Shown here: positions 55,331-64,000 of the stretch, piece after piece
Layout: every line of letters starts with the position of its first letter
Position numbering within the stretch: the first letter of the stretch is position 1
Assembly (NCBI RefSeq): GCF_008039875.1
Contig: NZ_VRUU01000010.1
Coordinates: forward strand, 25,535-89,534
Length of the DNA: 64,000 nucleotides
From: Methylobacterium sp. WL119
Lineage (GTDB): Bacteria; Pseudomonadota; Alphaproteobacteria; Rhizobiales; Beijerinckiaceae
Direction of reading: 5' to 3'
The notes under the pieces: generated by a model
Databases searched by the model: none
The model's input: the letters and a program-made list of their open reading frames with translations, nothing else
Told to the model about the DNA's origin: nothing
Made by a program: the position numbers and the translations under genes

Positions 55331-58300
55331 ATGCGCCTGCTGAGTCTCGACCTCGAACGCTACGGCCCCTTCACCGGCCGCCGGGTCGACTTCCGCGCCG
55401 ATGCGCGCCTGCATGTCGTCCTCGGCGCCAACGAGGCGGGAAAATCCTCGGCGCTCGCCGCGGTGACCGACCTGCTCTTCGGCATCGGGACACGGACCGC
55501 CTACGCCTTCCTTCATGAGATGCCGCAGCTGCGGATCGGCGCCGAGATCTGCAGCGCCGACGGGCGGACGCTCTGCTTCCGCCGCCGCAAGGGCAACCGC
55601 AACACCCTGGTCGACGCCGACGACGCGCCCCTGCCGGAGACCGTGCTCGCGCCCTTCCTCGGCGGCCTGACCCGCGAGGTGTTCTGCCGCGCCTTCGGCC
55701 TCGACGCGAACAGCCTGCGCGAGGGTGCCAGGGAGATGCTGCTCGCCGAGGGCGAGCTCGGCGCCAGCCTGTTCGCGGCGGCCTCGGGCCTGCGCGGCTA
55801 CAGCGACCTTCAGAAGAGCCTCGAGGCCGAGTCCGACCGGATCTACGGGCCGCGCAAGCGCCAGGACCGCAGCTTCTACCAGGCGTTCGACCGCTACGAG
55901 GACGCCCGGAAGGCGATCCGCGACACCGGCCTGCGCGCCGGAGACTGGCGCGACCTCAACGACAGCATCGCCACGGCCGGGAAGGCGCTCGACGCGATCA
56001 AGGCCGAGCGGATGCGTATCGCGGCCGAGCAGGCGCGCCTCACCCGCCTCCGGCGCGTCGGCCCGCTGCTCGCCGAGATCGATGGGCTCGCAGCGCGGGA
56101 CGACGCCGAACCGGGGCTGGTCGAGGTTCCCGACGCCTGGGTCGACCGCCTCGGGGAGGCCTGCGCCGCGTTGCGCGCCCGGCAGGCGGACGCCGCGCGC
56201 ATCGATGCGGCGGCGGACGCGGCCCGGGCGGCCTTCGCCGCCGTCGCCGTCGATGCCGGGCTCGTCGGGCGTGCCGAGGAGATCCTGGAAGGTTTTCGCG
56301 GGATCGACCGCTTCGACAAGAACGGGGTCGACCTGCCCCGCATCCAGGGCGAGGCGGACCAGTTCGACGCCGAGCTCGCCCGGCTCGCCGTGCGGGTCGG
56401 CCTACCCGACGTGGAGGCGCTGACGCGGCGCCAGCCCTCGGACGCCGTCCGCGCCCGGGTCGAAACCCTGATCCGCGATGGGCAGGAGGACGCCGCCGCC
56501 ATCGCCCGGCTGGAGCGCGACCTCGCCGCGGCGCGTACCGAGCACGAGGGCCTGCTGCGCGACGTGGCCGAAGGCGGCACGCCGGTCGATCCGACCCCCT
56601 TCCGCGAGACGTTACGCCCGCTGGCGGCGATCCGCGGCGTGATCGCCGAGCGCGACGCCCTCGATGCCACGGTGCGGCGGGCCGAGCAGGTGCTGCGCGG
56701 GCAGGCGGCCCGTCTGTCGCCACCGGTGGCCGACGTCGCGGCCCTCGCCGCCGCGCCGCTGCCGACGGTCGAGACGGTGGCGCGCTTCCGGGCCTTGATC
56801 GACGGCAAGGAGCGCGAGCGCGTGCTGGCGGTCGAGCGCCGCGACGCCGCCCGGCGCCAGGTCGCGACGCGGCGGGGGCGCCTGCGCGAGCGCGAGGCCG
56901 GCCGGCCGATCGCGACGCTCTCCGACCTGTCTGCGCTTCGGGCCGAGCGCGACGCCGCCTTCGCGCCGCTCCGCGAAGCCCTGAGCGAGGGGGTCCGGCG
57001 AGCGCCGGGGGATATCGCCGCCTACGAGCGCCTGGCGCAGGCCGCAGACCGGCTCGCCGACGATCTCGCCGCCGACGCCGCCCGCGTCGCGGAGCACGCC
57101 GCCGACCGGCTGCGCCTCGACGCCGAGCTCGCCGAGGCCGAGGCCGCCGACGCGATCCTGAGGGAGATCGAAGCCGAGGTCGCGGAAGGCCATGCCGCCT
57201 GGCTCGACCTGTGGCGCCCCGCCGGCATCGCGCCCTCGACCCCGGCGGAGATGACAGCGTGGCTCGGTGAGGCCGAGACCCTGATCGAGGGCAAGGGCGA
57301 TCTCGACGAGCGGCACATCGATCGCGCGCTCCGCACCGAGCGGATCGAGGCGGCACGGGCGCCGTTGCTGGATCTTGCCGAAAGGATGGGACTGACCGAC
57401 CTCGCCGGCCTCGACGTCGGCCTGATCCTCGGCCGCCTGGAAGAGCGCGTTGCGGCGATCGCGTCGCGATGGGAGGCGACCCGCGAGGCGAACGCGCGGA
57501 TCGGCGCCGCCGCGATCGGCATCGCGCGGTCCACGACGGCGCTCGCCGACGCGAAGGCGAAGCAGGCGGCCTGGCGCAATGCCTGGGACGACGCGGTGCG
57601 GGCGATCGGGCTCGACGGCGCGGCCGGGACCGAGATGGCGACGAGCGCCCTCGTCGCCTGGCAGGCGGTGCCGAACGCGCTCGCCGAGCGCGAGAACCGC
57701 CGCGCGCGCGTCGCCGGCATCCGCCGCGACATGGAGGCCTACCACGCCGCCGTCACGCCGCTGATCGCGGCGCTCGCCCCCGACCTCGCCCACATCCAGC
57801 CGAGCGCCGCGATCCGCAGCCTGCAGACGCGGCTGCAGGAGGCGCAGGCGAGCGAGACCCGCCGGCGCGAGCTCGCGAAGCGGCGCGACGAGGCGGAGCG
57901 GGAGGCCGGAGCGGCGATGCGCGCGCGCGACGACGCGCTCGGCCATCTCGCGGGTCTTCTGGCCGACACGGTGCCGGACCTCGGCGCCGACGCGCAGGAC
58001 GCGGTCGAGGCGCTGCACGGCCGCCTAGTCGCCCGGCGCGCGTTGCGGGCGGAAGCGCTCGCGCGGCGCGTCGAGCTGGCACGCGCCGCAGACGGCGTTC
58101 CCGAAGACGCGCTGCGTGCCGACCTCGCCGCCATCGACGCCGATGCGATCGAGGCGCGGCTGCGCAGCCTGGCGATGGAGGACGAGAACCTCGACCAGCG
58201 CGGCAAGACGGCCTTCGCCGAGCGCGATCGCAGCGAGCGCCGGCGCGAGGCGCTGGAGGGCGGGACCGGGGCCGAGCTGGCATTGGCGCAGAAAAAGGCG

Positions 58301-58807
58301 GCCGAGGCCGAGCTTCACGCGAGCGCCCGGCAATGGGCCGTGCTCAAGCTCGCGAGCCTGATGCTCGGCACCGCCATCGCCCGCCAGCGGACGGGGCAGC
58401 AGGACCCGTTGCTGACCCGGGCCGGCGCGATCATGGCGGCCCTGACGGGGGGCGGGTTCTCCGGCCTCGCGCAGGATTACGACGAGGCCGACAAGGCGCT
58501 GATCGTTGCCCGCCGCGCCGGTGGCGAGACCGTCCACGTCCAGGGCCTCAGCGAGGGCACCCGCGACCAGCTCTACCTCGCGCTGCGGCTGGCCTACCTG
58601 GAGGACTACGCCGGCAAGTCCGAGCCGGCGCCCTTCATCGGCGACGACCTGTTCTCGACCTTCGACGACGCGCGGACCGGCCACGGCCTCGAAGCGCTCG
58701 CTGCGATCGGCGGCACCGTGCAGCCGATCCTGTTCACCCACCACCGCCACGTCGCCGAGCTCGCGCAGGCGCGTCTCGGCTCGGCGGTGGACATCATCCC
58801 GCTCTAG
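55331..58807 (+). CDS. AAA-type ATPase YhaN-like (Rad50/SbcC-type coiled coil)
   Basis: 1158 residues. The N-terminal head MRLLSLDLERYGPFTGRRVD has Walker A GANEAGKSS at 32-40 and FGIGTRTAYAFLHEM as in YhaN. Long charged coiled coils (about 190-1000) lead to the C-terminal head with VQGLSEGTRDQLYLALRLAY (signature) and PFIGDDLFSTFDD (Walker B and D-loop), then HHRHVAELA. It is the ATPase partner of the YhaO-like nuclease immediately upstream. Its TAG stop codon is formed by the first bases of the CTAGAGCA repeat, so the gene ends exactly where the repeat begins. Confidence 0.92.
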   Translation: MRLLSLDLERYGPFTGRRVDFRADARLHVVLGANEAGKSSALAAVTDLLFGIGTRTAYAFLHEMPQLRIGAEICSADGRTLCFRRRKGNRNTLVDADDAPLPETVLAPFLGGLTREVFCRAFGLDANSLREGAREMLLAEGELGASLFAAASGLRGYSDLQKSLEAESDRIYGPRKRQDRSFYQAFDRYEDARKAIRDTGLRAGDWRDLNDSIATAGKALDAIKAERMRIAAEQARLTRLRRVGPLLAEIDGLAARDDAEPGLVEVPDAWVDRLGEACAALRARQADAARIDAAADAARAAFAAVAVDAGLVGRAEEILEGFRGIDRFDKNGVDLPRIQGEADQFDAELARLAVRVGLPDVEALTRRQPSDAVRARVETLIRDGQEDAAAIARLERDLAAARTEHEGLLRDVAEGGTPVDPTPFRETLRPLAAIRGVIAERDALDATVRRAEQVLRGQAARLSPPVADVAALAAAPLPTVETVARFRALIDGKERERVLAVERRDAARRQVATRRGRLREREAGRPIATLSDLSALRAERDAAFAPLREALSEGVRRAPGDIAAYERLAQAADRLADDLAADAARVAEHAADRLRLDAELAEAEAADAILREIEAEVAEGHAAWLDLWRPAGIAPSTPAEMTAWLGEAETLIEGKGDLDERHIDRALRTERIEAARAPLLDLAERMGLTDLAGLDVGLILGRLEERVAAIASRWEATREANARIGAAAIGIARSTTALADAKAKQAAWRNAWDDAVRAIGLDGAAGTEMATSALVAWQAVPNALAERENRRARVAGIRRDMEAYHAAVTPLIAALAPDLAHIQPSAAIRSLQTRLQEAQASETRRRELAKRRDEAEREAGAAMRARDDALGHLAGLLADTVPDLGADAQDAVEALHGRLVARRALRAEALARRVELARAADGVPEDALRADLAAIDADAIEARLRSLAMEDENLDQRGKTAFAERDRSERRREALEGGTGAELALAQKKAAEAELHASARQWAVLKLASLMLGTAIARQRTGQQDPLLTRAGAIMAALTGGGFSGLAQDYDEADKALIVARRAGGETVHVQGLSEGTRDQLYLALRLAYLEDYAGKSEPAPFIGDDLFSTFDDARTGHGLEALAAIGGTVQPILFTHHRHVAELAQARLGSAVDIIPL

Positions 58808-58910
58808 AGCAATTCCCGTGATCCCTGGATCACGGGAATTGCTCTATCTTATTGTGAGATCGCGTTTCCTTCACGCGAGCCGGGATCCACTTCGCATGAA
58901 AATGCTCTAG
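58804..58910. repeat. 107-bp RIME-like element with CTAGAGCA ends
   Basis: Bounded by CTAGAGCA (58804-58811) and TGCTCTAG (58903-58910). The left part is a perfect 20-bp inverted repeat with a 2-base loop at 58805-58846, so it can form a very stable hairpin. The right part holds CGCGT-N7-ACGCG at 58861-58877. Elements with AGAGCA ends are abundant between genes of Methylobacterium and other Alphaproteobacteria. It separates two convergent genes and contributes to the ends of both. The hairpin probably also works as a terminator. Confidence 0.75.
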
Positions 58911-60393
58911 CCGATCCGTAGCGCGTTTCGAGGTGGGCGAGGTAGGCCTCGGTTCCGAGCGGGCGGCCGGTCGCCTGCTCGAGCAGCGCATCGGTGGGCA
59001 GGCGGCTGCCTTGCTCGTGGACGTGGCGGCGCAGCCAGCCGCGCAGCGGCGCGAAATCGCCCGCGGCGAGGCCCGGCATGATCCCCGGCTCGTCGCGCTT
59101 GGCCGCGGTGAAGAGCTGGGCGGCGGCCATCGCGCCGAGCGTGTAGGTCGGGAAGTAGCCCCAGGCGCCGCTCGGCCAGTGGATGTCCTGCAGACAGCCG
59201 AGGCGGTCGTTCGGAACTTCGAGCCCGAGCAGGTTGCGCATGCCGTCATTGAACGCGCCCGGCAGGTCGGCCACTGCGAGGTCGCCGGCGATGAGGGCCG
59301 ATTCGAGGTCGTAGCGGAGCAGGACGTGCGCCGGGTAGGTCGCCTCGTCGGCGTCGACACGGATGAAGCCGGGCTCGACCCGGGTGTGCAGGCGGTGAAG
59401 GTTCTCGGGCGTGAAGGCGGCCCCGTCGCGCCCGAATTCCGTACGGACCAGGGGCGCCAGGAACGCGAAGAATTCGCGGCTGCGGCAGGCCTGCATCTCG
59501 ACGATGAGCGATTGGCTCTCGTGCAGGCTCATGCCGCGGGCCTTGCCGACCGGCTGGTTGCGCCACGCGGCCGGGCGGCCCTGCTCATAGAGCGCGTGGC
59601 CGGTCTCGTGCAGCACCCCCATCAGCGCACGCCCGAAATCGGCGGCGTCGTAGCGCGTGGTGATCCGCACGTCGTCGGTGGCGCCCCCGCAGAACGGGTG
59701 CAGACTGATGTCGAGGCGCCCGCGCGCGAAGTCGAAGCCGAGCGCACGCATCAAGGCCAGCCCGATCCGCCGCTGCGCCTCAACCGGGAACGGGCCGTCG
59801 AGCGGCAGCGGCGCGGGCTCGCGCGCCTGCCGCTCGCGTGCCTCGGCCACCAGCCCGGGAAGCCGGGTGCGCAGGTCGGCGAAGAGCGGATCGATAGTCG
59901 CGCGCCGCATGCCCGGATCGTACTCGTCGAGCAGCGCGTCGTAGGTGCCGAGCCCGAGGGCCGCCCCCTTGATCGCCCCGATCTCGCGCTGGAGTCGCAG
60001 CACCTCGGCCAAGTGCGGCAGCAGCATCCTGAAATCCGACTGCGCGCGGGCCTCGCGCCAGACCATCTCCGCCTTCGAGATCGCCCGCGAGCTCGCCTCG
60101 ACGAGGTCGCCCGGCACCGCCGCGGCATGGGCGTGGAGGCGGCGCATCTCGGCGAGGTTCGCAGCCCGCCACGGGTCGAGGGCGGTCTCGTCGGCAGCCG
60201 ACAGCGCGTCGGCGGTTTCGGGCGCCGTCAGGATCTCGTGGGCGATGCCGCGCAGGACCGCGAGCTGGTCGGCGCGGCCGTCGGCGGCACCGTCCGGCAT
60301 CAGGGTCTGCGAGTCCCAGCCGAGGATGCCGGCGGCGGCGCCGATCGCGTCGAGGCGGGCGAAGCGGCGTTCGAGGCTGGAATAGACGTTCAC
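58849..60393 (-). CDS. M32-family metallocarboxypeptidase (Taq type)
   Basis: 514 residues. The zinc site is HETGH (His262-His266) in VLHETGHALYEQG, with ESQSLIVEMQACRSREFFAF downstream supplying the third ligand glutamate. The family blocks GWDSQTLMPDGAADGRADQL and DDVRITTRYD are present. It removes C-terminal residues from peptides in the cytoplasm. The last 20 or so residues (after TRYGS, ARAFSCEVDPGSREGNAISQ) are encoded by the 107-bp repeat, not by family sequence, so insertion of the repeat appears to have replaced the original stop. Start ATG 60393. Confidence 0.93.
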   Translation of the reverse strand: MNVYSSLERRFARLDAIGAAAGILGWDSQTLMPDGAADGRADQLAVLRGIAHEILTAPETADALSAADETALDPWRAANLAEMRRLHAHAAAVPGDLVEASSRAISKAEMVWREARAQSDFRMLLPHLAEVLRLQREIGAIKGAALGLGTYDALLDEYDPGMRRATIDPLFADLRTRLPGLVAEARERQAREPAPLPLDGPFPVEAQRRIGLALMRALGFDFARGRLDISLHPFCGGATDDVRITTRYDAADFGRALMGVLHETGHALYEQGRPAAWRNQPVGKARGMSLHESQSLIVEMQACRSREFFAFLAPLVRTEFGRDGAAFTPENLHRLHTRVEPGFIRVDADEATYPAHVLLRYDLESALIAGDLAVADLPGAFNDGMRNLLGLEVPNDRLGCLQDIHWPSGAWGYFPTYTLGAMAAAQLFTAAKRDEPGIMPGLAAGDFAPLRGWLRRHVHEQGSRLPTDALLEQATGRPLGTEAYLAHLETRYGSARAFSCEVDPGSREGNAISQ

Positions 60394-60553
60394 GATGCGA
60401 AGGCCCCGCGGTGACGATCCGGCTGCGAACGGCCGGGATGGGTGCTCTCGTCATAGGCGGCCGTCGGCGCTGCGAACACCCCGACCGGGGCCGAAGACGC
60501 TCGCGAGCCCATATCGGCGAGCCCGACCGCGCCTTCCTAGCCGAAAACCCCAT

Positions 60554-61372
60554 ATGGTCGCGATGCGCCGCAGGCGTCGCCGACACCGGAGCCGTTTCGT
60601 GGATCGCCGCGCCTTCGTCGCCGCAGCCCTGGCCTGCACTGGCCTCGTCGGAGGATCGGCGGCAAGCACCGCGCCCGAACCCGCGGCGATCCCGGACGGT
60701 CGCCCGGTGCGGATCGCCATGCTGCTGTTTCCGGGCATGACGGCGCTCGACGTCGTCGGGCCGCAGGAGATCCTCGCGGGCCTCGCACCGGGAAACCTGC
60801 ATCTCGTCGCACGGGCGGCAGGTCCCGTGGCGAGCGACACCGGGCTCGCCCTCCTCGCCACCGCCGACTTCGAGACCTGCCCGCGCGACCTCGACGTGCT
60901 GTTCGTTCCCGGCGGGGACGGCACGCCCGACCAGATGCGCGACGCTGCGACCCTCGCCTTCCTGCGCGATCGCGCCGACCGGGCCGCCTGGGTCGCCAGC
61001 GTCTGCACCGGGTCGCTGATCCTCGGAGCAGCGGGATTGCTCTCGGGGTACCGCGCGACCTCGCACTGGTGCGTGCGCGACGCCGTGCTGCCGCTGCTCG
61101 GCGCGGTGCCGGTCGACGAACGCGTGGTGTTCGATCGCGACCGCGCCACCGCGGCCGGCATCTCGGCCGGGCTCGATTTCGCCCTGGCGCTCGCGGCCAA
61201 GCTCCGCGGCGAGGCCTATGCCCGCACCAGCCAGCTCGTGGCGGAATACGCGCCGCGCCCGCCCTTCGATGCCGGAAGCCCGTCCGCGGCCGGCCCCGCG
61301 ATCACCCGCGCGGCGGACGCGATCCTGGCGCCGCTCGTCGCGGGCGCACTGGCTGCGAGCCGCGACCGGTGA
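60554..61372 (+). CDS. DJ-1/PfpI (GATase1-like) family protein, isonitrile hydratase-like
   Basis: 272 residues from ATG 60554 (Met4 is possible). A basic N-terminus with SRFVDRRAFVAAALACTGL looks like a twin-arginine signal. The DJ-1/PfpI domain follows: IAMLLFPGMTALDVVGPQEI, DVLFVPGGDGTPDQM and nucleophile Cys151 in WVASVCTGSLILGAAGLL, then SGYRATSHW. That last block resembles isonitrile hydratases and the sensor halves of AraC-like regulators, but no HTH is attached. The substrate is uncertain. It diverges from the M32 gene across a 160-bp region. Confidence 0.87.
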   Translation: MVAMRRRRRRHRSRFVDRRAFVAAALACTGLVGGSAASTAPEPAAIPDGRPVRIAMLLFPGMTALDVVGPQEILAGLAPGNLHLVARAAGPVASDTGLALLATADFETCPRDLDVLFVPGGDGTPDQMRDAATLAFLRDRADRAAWVASVCTGSLILGAAGLLSGYRATSHWCVRDAVLPLLGAVPVDERVVFDRDRATAAGISAGLDFALALAAKLRGEAYARTSQLVAEYAPRPPFDAGSPSAAGPAITRAADAILAPLVAGALAASRDR

Positions 61373-61497
61373 ACCGTACCGCAGCGCACGCCTCCGTGAA
61401 CGGGCGCGCCGGAACGGCAACCACGGGTAAGCATTCTGGCAAGTGAAGCCGTCGCGAGGCGACGGCCGCCATCCTGGACCACTACGCCGGACCTGCC

Positions 61498-61686
61498 ATG
61501 ATCCTCGGAATGCTCGTCTCGGCCGTCATCGCGGCGCTCGGCCTGCTCGTGGCGCTCGGCCGGATCGGCCATCCGATCGACGGGCAGGTGCTCACCAATT
61601 TCGGCTGGAGCGGCGTGATCATCGGCGTCGCGCTGTTCGGCTTCTTCGCCTACCTGATGCGCGGGCGCCGACGCCCGGTGGCGTGA
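61498..61686 (+). CDS. Small two-helix membrane protein
   Basis: 62 residues from ATG 61498. Two membrane segments (MLVSAVIAALGLLVALGRIG and WSGVIIGVALFGFFAYLM) are linked by a short loop with HPIDGQVLTNF, and a basic tail RGRRRP lies in the cytoplasm. No family recognised. It is convergent with the metallo-beta-lactamase gene, 12 bp away. Confidence 0.65.
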   Translation: MILGMLVSAVIAALGLLVALGRIGHPIDGQVLTNFGWSGVIIGVALFGFFAYLMRGRRRPVA

Positions 61687-61698
61687 GCCGTGACGGTG

Positions 61699-62595
61699 TC
61701 AGGCGATGCGGATCAGCGGCTCGCGACGCAGCGCCGGCGTCGCGCCGACCTCGACGCGCTGGCGCTCGCGGGCAATGTAGGCCGTCGGCATGATCGCCTG
61801 CATGTCCGCCTCGACCGCGCGCAGGGTCGCGTCGGAGTGGCATGGATGCAGGTGGATGATCGCCAGCGCCTTCACGCCGGCGGCCTGCGCCAGCTCGACG
61901 CCCTTCTGCCAGGTCGAGTGGCCCCAGCCGCGGCAGGTCGGGTATTCGCAGTCGGTGAACATGCCGTCGTAGACGATCAGGTCGGCATCCTCGACGAAGC
62001 GCATCAGGGCGGCGTCCGGCCAGGGATCGGTGTGCTCAATGTCGCTGATGATGCAGAGCCGTTTCCCGTCATGCTCGAACCGATAGCCGACAGAGCCCTG
62101 GGGATGGTTGAGCAGGATCGTGTCGACGGTCGCGCCGTCGGAGAAGGTCAGGGTCTCGCCGGCGCGGAAGCCGTGATGCTTGAGCGTGCAGGGCAGGACG
62201 TCGAGTGTAACCGGGAAGAGCGGCGGCGCGTATAACCGACCGAGCGTGTCCTCGGCCGACTGCCCGTCGAGGTTCCCGCACCAGGTGTGGACGGTCCGCT
62301 CGGGATCGAACACCGCCGGTTTGAAGAACGGCAGTCCGCCGGTGTGGTCGAGATGGAGATGGCTGAAGAGAAGATCGACGTCCCTCGGCAGGTCCTGCCG
62401 GTTGTGCTGGCCGCACGCGTAGAGGCCGGAGCCGGCATCGACGACGAACAGGCGCTCGCCGCAGCGCACCTCCATGCACGGGGTGTTGCCGCCGAACTCG
62501 GCGTATTCCGGGCCGCTCACCGGCGTCGAACCACGCACGCCCCAGAAGCGCAACGTGAGACCGCCGTCCGATACTGGACTTCTCGACATCGTCAT
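61699..62595 (-). CDS. Metallo-beta-lactamase-fold hydrolase
   Basis: 298 residues from ATG 62595. The zinc motif HxHxDH is seen in SHLHLDHTGG, with later ligands in IISDIEHTDPWPD and IIHLHP. The N-terminal LRFWGVRGSTPVSGPEYAEF matches the GVRGSxP group of MBL proteins, which includes PhnP-like phosphodiesterases and members of c-di-NMP or phosphorelay pathways. It is cytoplasmic, with no signal peptide. The exact substrate is unclear. An upstream open frame exists but lacks family residues. Confidence 0.87.
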   Translation of the reverse strand: MTMSRSPVSDGGLTLRFWGVRGSTPVSGPEYAEFGGNTPCMEVRCGERLFVVDAGSGLYACGQHNRQDLPRDVDLLFSHLHLDHTGGLPFFKPAVFDPERTVHTWCGNLDGQSAEDTLGRLYAPPLFPVTLDVLPCTLKHHGFRAGETLTFSDGATVDTILLNHPQGSVGYRFEHDGKRLCIISDIEHTDPWPDAALMRFVEDADLIVYDGMFTDCEYPTCRGWGHSTWQKGVELAQAAGVKALAIIHLHPCHSDATLRAVEADMQAIMPTAYIARERQRVEVGATPALRREPLIRIA

Positions 62596-62763
62596 CACGG
62601 GTCGTTTTCGTTCGGATGGTCCGATCGCCTTCGATCTGGAACCGTTCTCCGCTTCGCCGTCAATGCGACCGAGGCGGTGGGCGGACGGTGGTTTTCTCAT
62701 CGCCGCTCTCTGACAGGGGTTGAGATGGGTGGCCGCCGCACGCTGCGATGTGCGAGCCCGCAC

Positions 62764-62779
62764 ATGGGATAAGTCCCAT
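62764..62779 (-). terminator. Short hairpin after the L,D-transpeptidase gene
   Basis: ATGGGA-TAAG-TCCCAT, a perfect 6-bp stem with a 4-base loop, 21 bp past the stop of the minus-strand YafK-type gene. Stable but small and without a T-run, so only a possible terminator. Confidence 0.4.
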
Positions 62780-62800
62780 CCACGCCTCGCGTTTCGGAGA

Positions 62801-63991
62801 TCACGGGCGTTCGGCGAGGGCGAGCGGACCGGTCGAAGCCCGAACGGGCACCGTCGGATCGCTGGCGCCGGCCGCCCGGACGAGCCGCGGAAGCCGGTCC
62901 CGGTAGCGGGAATCGAGGCCGTCGAAGCGATCGGCCTCGCGCTCGTAGGACGGCACGAAGCCGGCCATATGGGTCGGGGACAGGGGCGAGCCCGGCGCCG
63001 CCCAGGCGGCCCAGGTCACCTCGGGCACCGGTGGCGCGCGCCGACGGGCGGGGATGACGATCGTCTCCAACCCGGCATAGGCCAGCGCCTCGGGGCGGCT
63101 GACCTCGCCGAGCGACGTGCCCTTGGCGGCGAGCGCCGCCCAGAAAGCGTGTTGGCCGCCGTCGGAATAGCTGGTGCGGATCGCGGCCGCCCCATCGTCG
63201 ACGAAGGCGGCGATGCGGGCCTCCTCCGCCGCCCGGCGGGTGACGACGGCGGCTTCCTTGGCCGGGTCCTTCGACGGCGCGAAGACGTAGCGGCCGCCCT
63301 CGACGCCGACCTGCAGCTCGTCGCCGGTCGCCTCGAACCGGTCCGCGCCCGCCTTGAGCTCGCGCCAGAACCCGATGTTCGGATCGGTGCGATAGCGCGC
63401 CATGTTCTCCGCGGTCATCCGGAACGGATAGGCCTGGAACTGGAACGCCGCCTGCCCGCCCTTCAGCGCGTCGCGGGCGATCGCGTAGATCTCGCCGACG
63501 GTGTGGTCCATCATCGCGAAGCAGCCCATCGACGAGCACACGCCGTGCACCATCACCGCCGAGCCGGTGCCGCCATGCGCCCGGTCGTAGGCGTTCGGGT
63601 AGCCGACGTCGAAGGACAGGTAGTAGTGCGAGTTCGGGTTCATCTGGCGCTGCGGCACCATGTAGAAGCCCTCCGGCGTCTGCCGGTCGCCGTTCTTGCG
63701 CTTGGGACCGAGCTGGCCGGACCACCGGCAGATCGGGAAGGTCTTGAGGTAGACGAAGCGGCCGCCGGCGGCCTTCTTCCACACCTCGATCTCGGAATCC
63801 TTCTTGTAGGCCCGGAACAGCACCGGCGCCTGCGGGCTCGTACCCTTGGCCGCCATCAGCGCGAGGGTGGCGGCGGGGATCGGCGCCTCGGCCTTGGCGT
63901 TCTGCGCCGACGCGTCGCCCGCGAACAGCAGGGCGAGCACGACGGCGAAGCCGGTCGGGACCAGACCTTTCAGACGGTGGGCGGGAGGCAT
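62801..63991 (-). CDS. L,D-transpeptidase family protein (YafK/ErfK-like), exported
   Basis: 396 residues from ATG 63991. A signal peptide (LVPTGFAVVLALLFAG, cleavage near ASA-QN) precedes a YkuD catalytic domain: YKKDSEIEVWKK, FPICRWSGQLGPK, TPEGFYMVPQRQMNPNSHYY, and the active site MVHGVCSSMGCFAM with His149 and Cys157. This spacing is that of YafK-type proteins. Family members form 3-3 crosslinks in peptidoglycan or attach proteins to it; E. coli YafK (DpaA) instead releases Braun lipoprotein. The C-terminal 200 residues are an extension of unknown function. The start is 9 bp from the window edge, so the upstream context cannot be seen. Confidence 0.9.
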   Translation of the reverse strand: MPPAHRLKGLVPTGFAVVLALLFAGDASAQNAKAEAPIPAATLALMAAKGTSPQAPVLFRAYKKDSEIEVWKKAAGGRFVYLKTFPICRWSGQLGPKRKNGDRQTPEGFYMVPQRQMNPNSHYYLSFDVGYPNAYDRAHGGTGSAVMVHGVCSSMGCFAMMDHTVGEIYAIARDALKGGQAAFQFQAYPFRMTAENMARYRTDPNIGFWRELKAGADRFEATGDELQVGVEGGRYVFAPSKDPAKEAAVVTRRAAEEARIAAFVDDGAAAIRTSYSDGGQHAFWAALAAKGTSLGEVSRPEALAYAGLETIVIPARRRAPPVPEVTWAAWAAPGSPLSPTHMAGFVPSYEREADRFDGLDSRYRDRLPRLVRAAGASDPTVPVRASTGPLALAERP

Positions 63992-64000
63992 CGCGGGGCC

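Noticed and set aside
61402..61430. GGAAC, 16 bases, CATT before the 62-residue membrane protein
   Set aside because: CATT departs from CGTT at the most conserved base. I would not call it an EcfG promoter without expression data.

Overview
The window comes from a GC-rich alphaproteobacterial chromosome and most resembles Methylobacterium or a close relative. This is inferred from the oxalate/formyl-CoA gene set, the ergothioneine pair, a dac-phasin-clpS-clpA order typical of Hyphomicrobiales, a perfect EcfG-type general-stress promoter and a CTAGAGCA-bounded intergenic repeat. It is about 50 protein genes, packed closely on both strands. I saw no tRNA, rRNA, CRISPR array or transposase.

Layout. 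1-6.0 kb: the edge of a ybgC thioesterase, a DUF4142 stress protein under an EcfG-like promoter, ruvB, and a large autotransporter. 6.1-8.5 kb: periplasmic gamma-glutamyltranspeptidase, divergent from an exported FKBP isomerase. 8.6-15.1 kb: a Wadjet/Mks-type condensin (JetA-, JetB- and JetC-like) with an antisense carbohydrate esterase lodged between jetB and jetC and no jetD nuclease. 15.3-18.1 kb: an envelope cluster of HtrA-like protease, small exported protein and membrane J-domain protein. 18.3-23.5 kb: SPOR-domain DD-carboxypeptidase, phasin, clpS and clpA. 23.7-28.8 kb: small membrane protein, flavin amine oxidase, egtD-egtB and murI. 28.9-35.6 kb: a siderophore TonB receptor followed by a PepSY membrane gene broken by a GGGC repeat expansion, plus an unrecognised P-loop protein with a small partner. 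36.1-42.1 kb: oxalate module (frc, formyltransferase-fold enzyme, class II aldolase, OxlT-type carrier, GntR regulator) with matching operator-like palindromes. 42.4-53.8 kb: HD-GYP protein, AraC-MFS pair, small exported proteins, beta-helix protein, FUSC transporter, hydrolase, cardiolipin synthase and an EEP-family phosphatase. 54.0-64.0 kb: YhaO/YhaN nuclease-ATPase pair, a 107-bp repeat element, M32 carboxypeptidase, DJ-1/PfpI protein, metallo-beta-lactamase-fold protein and a YafK-type L,D-transpeptidase.

How the genes may work together. JetABC should form an SMC-type DNA motor. Without the JetD nuclease, plasmid restriction cannot be assumed. Frc makes formyl-CoA from oxalate and formate, and OxlT would import oxalate and export formate. 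The adjacent formyltransferase-fold protein could connect formyl-CoA to folate-bound C1 units; this is a hypothesis. EgtB and EgtD are the two central steps of ergothioneine synthesis. The TonB receptor and PepSY protein would form a siderophore uptake and reduction pair if the PepSY frame were intact.
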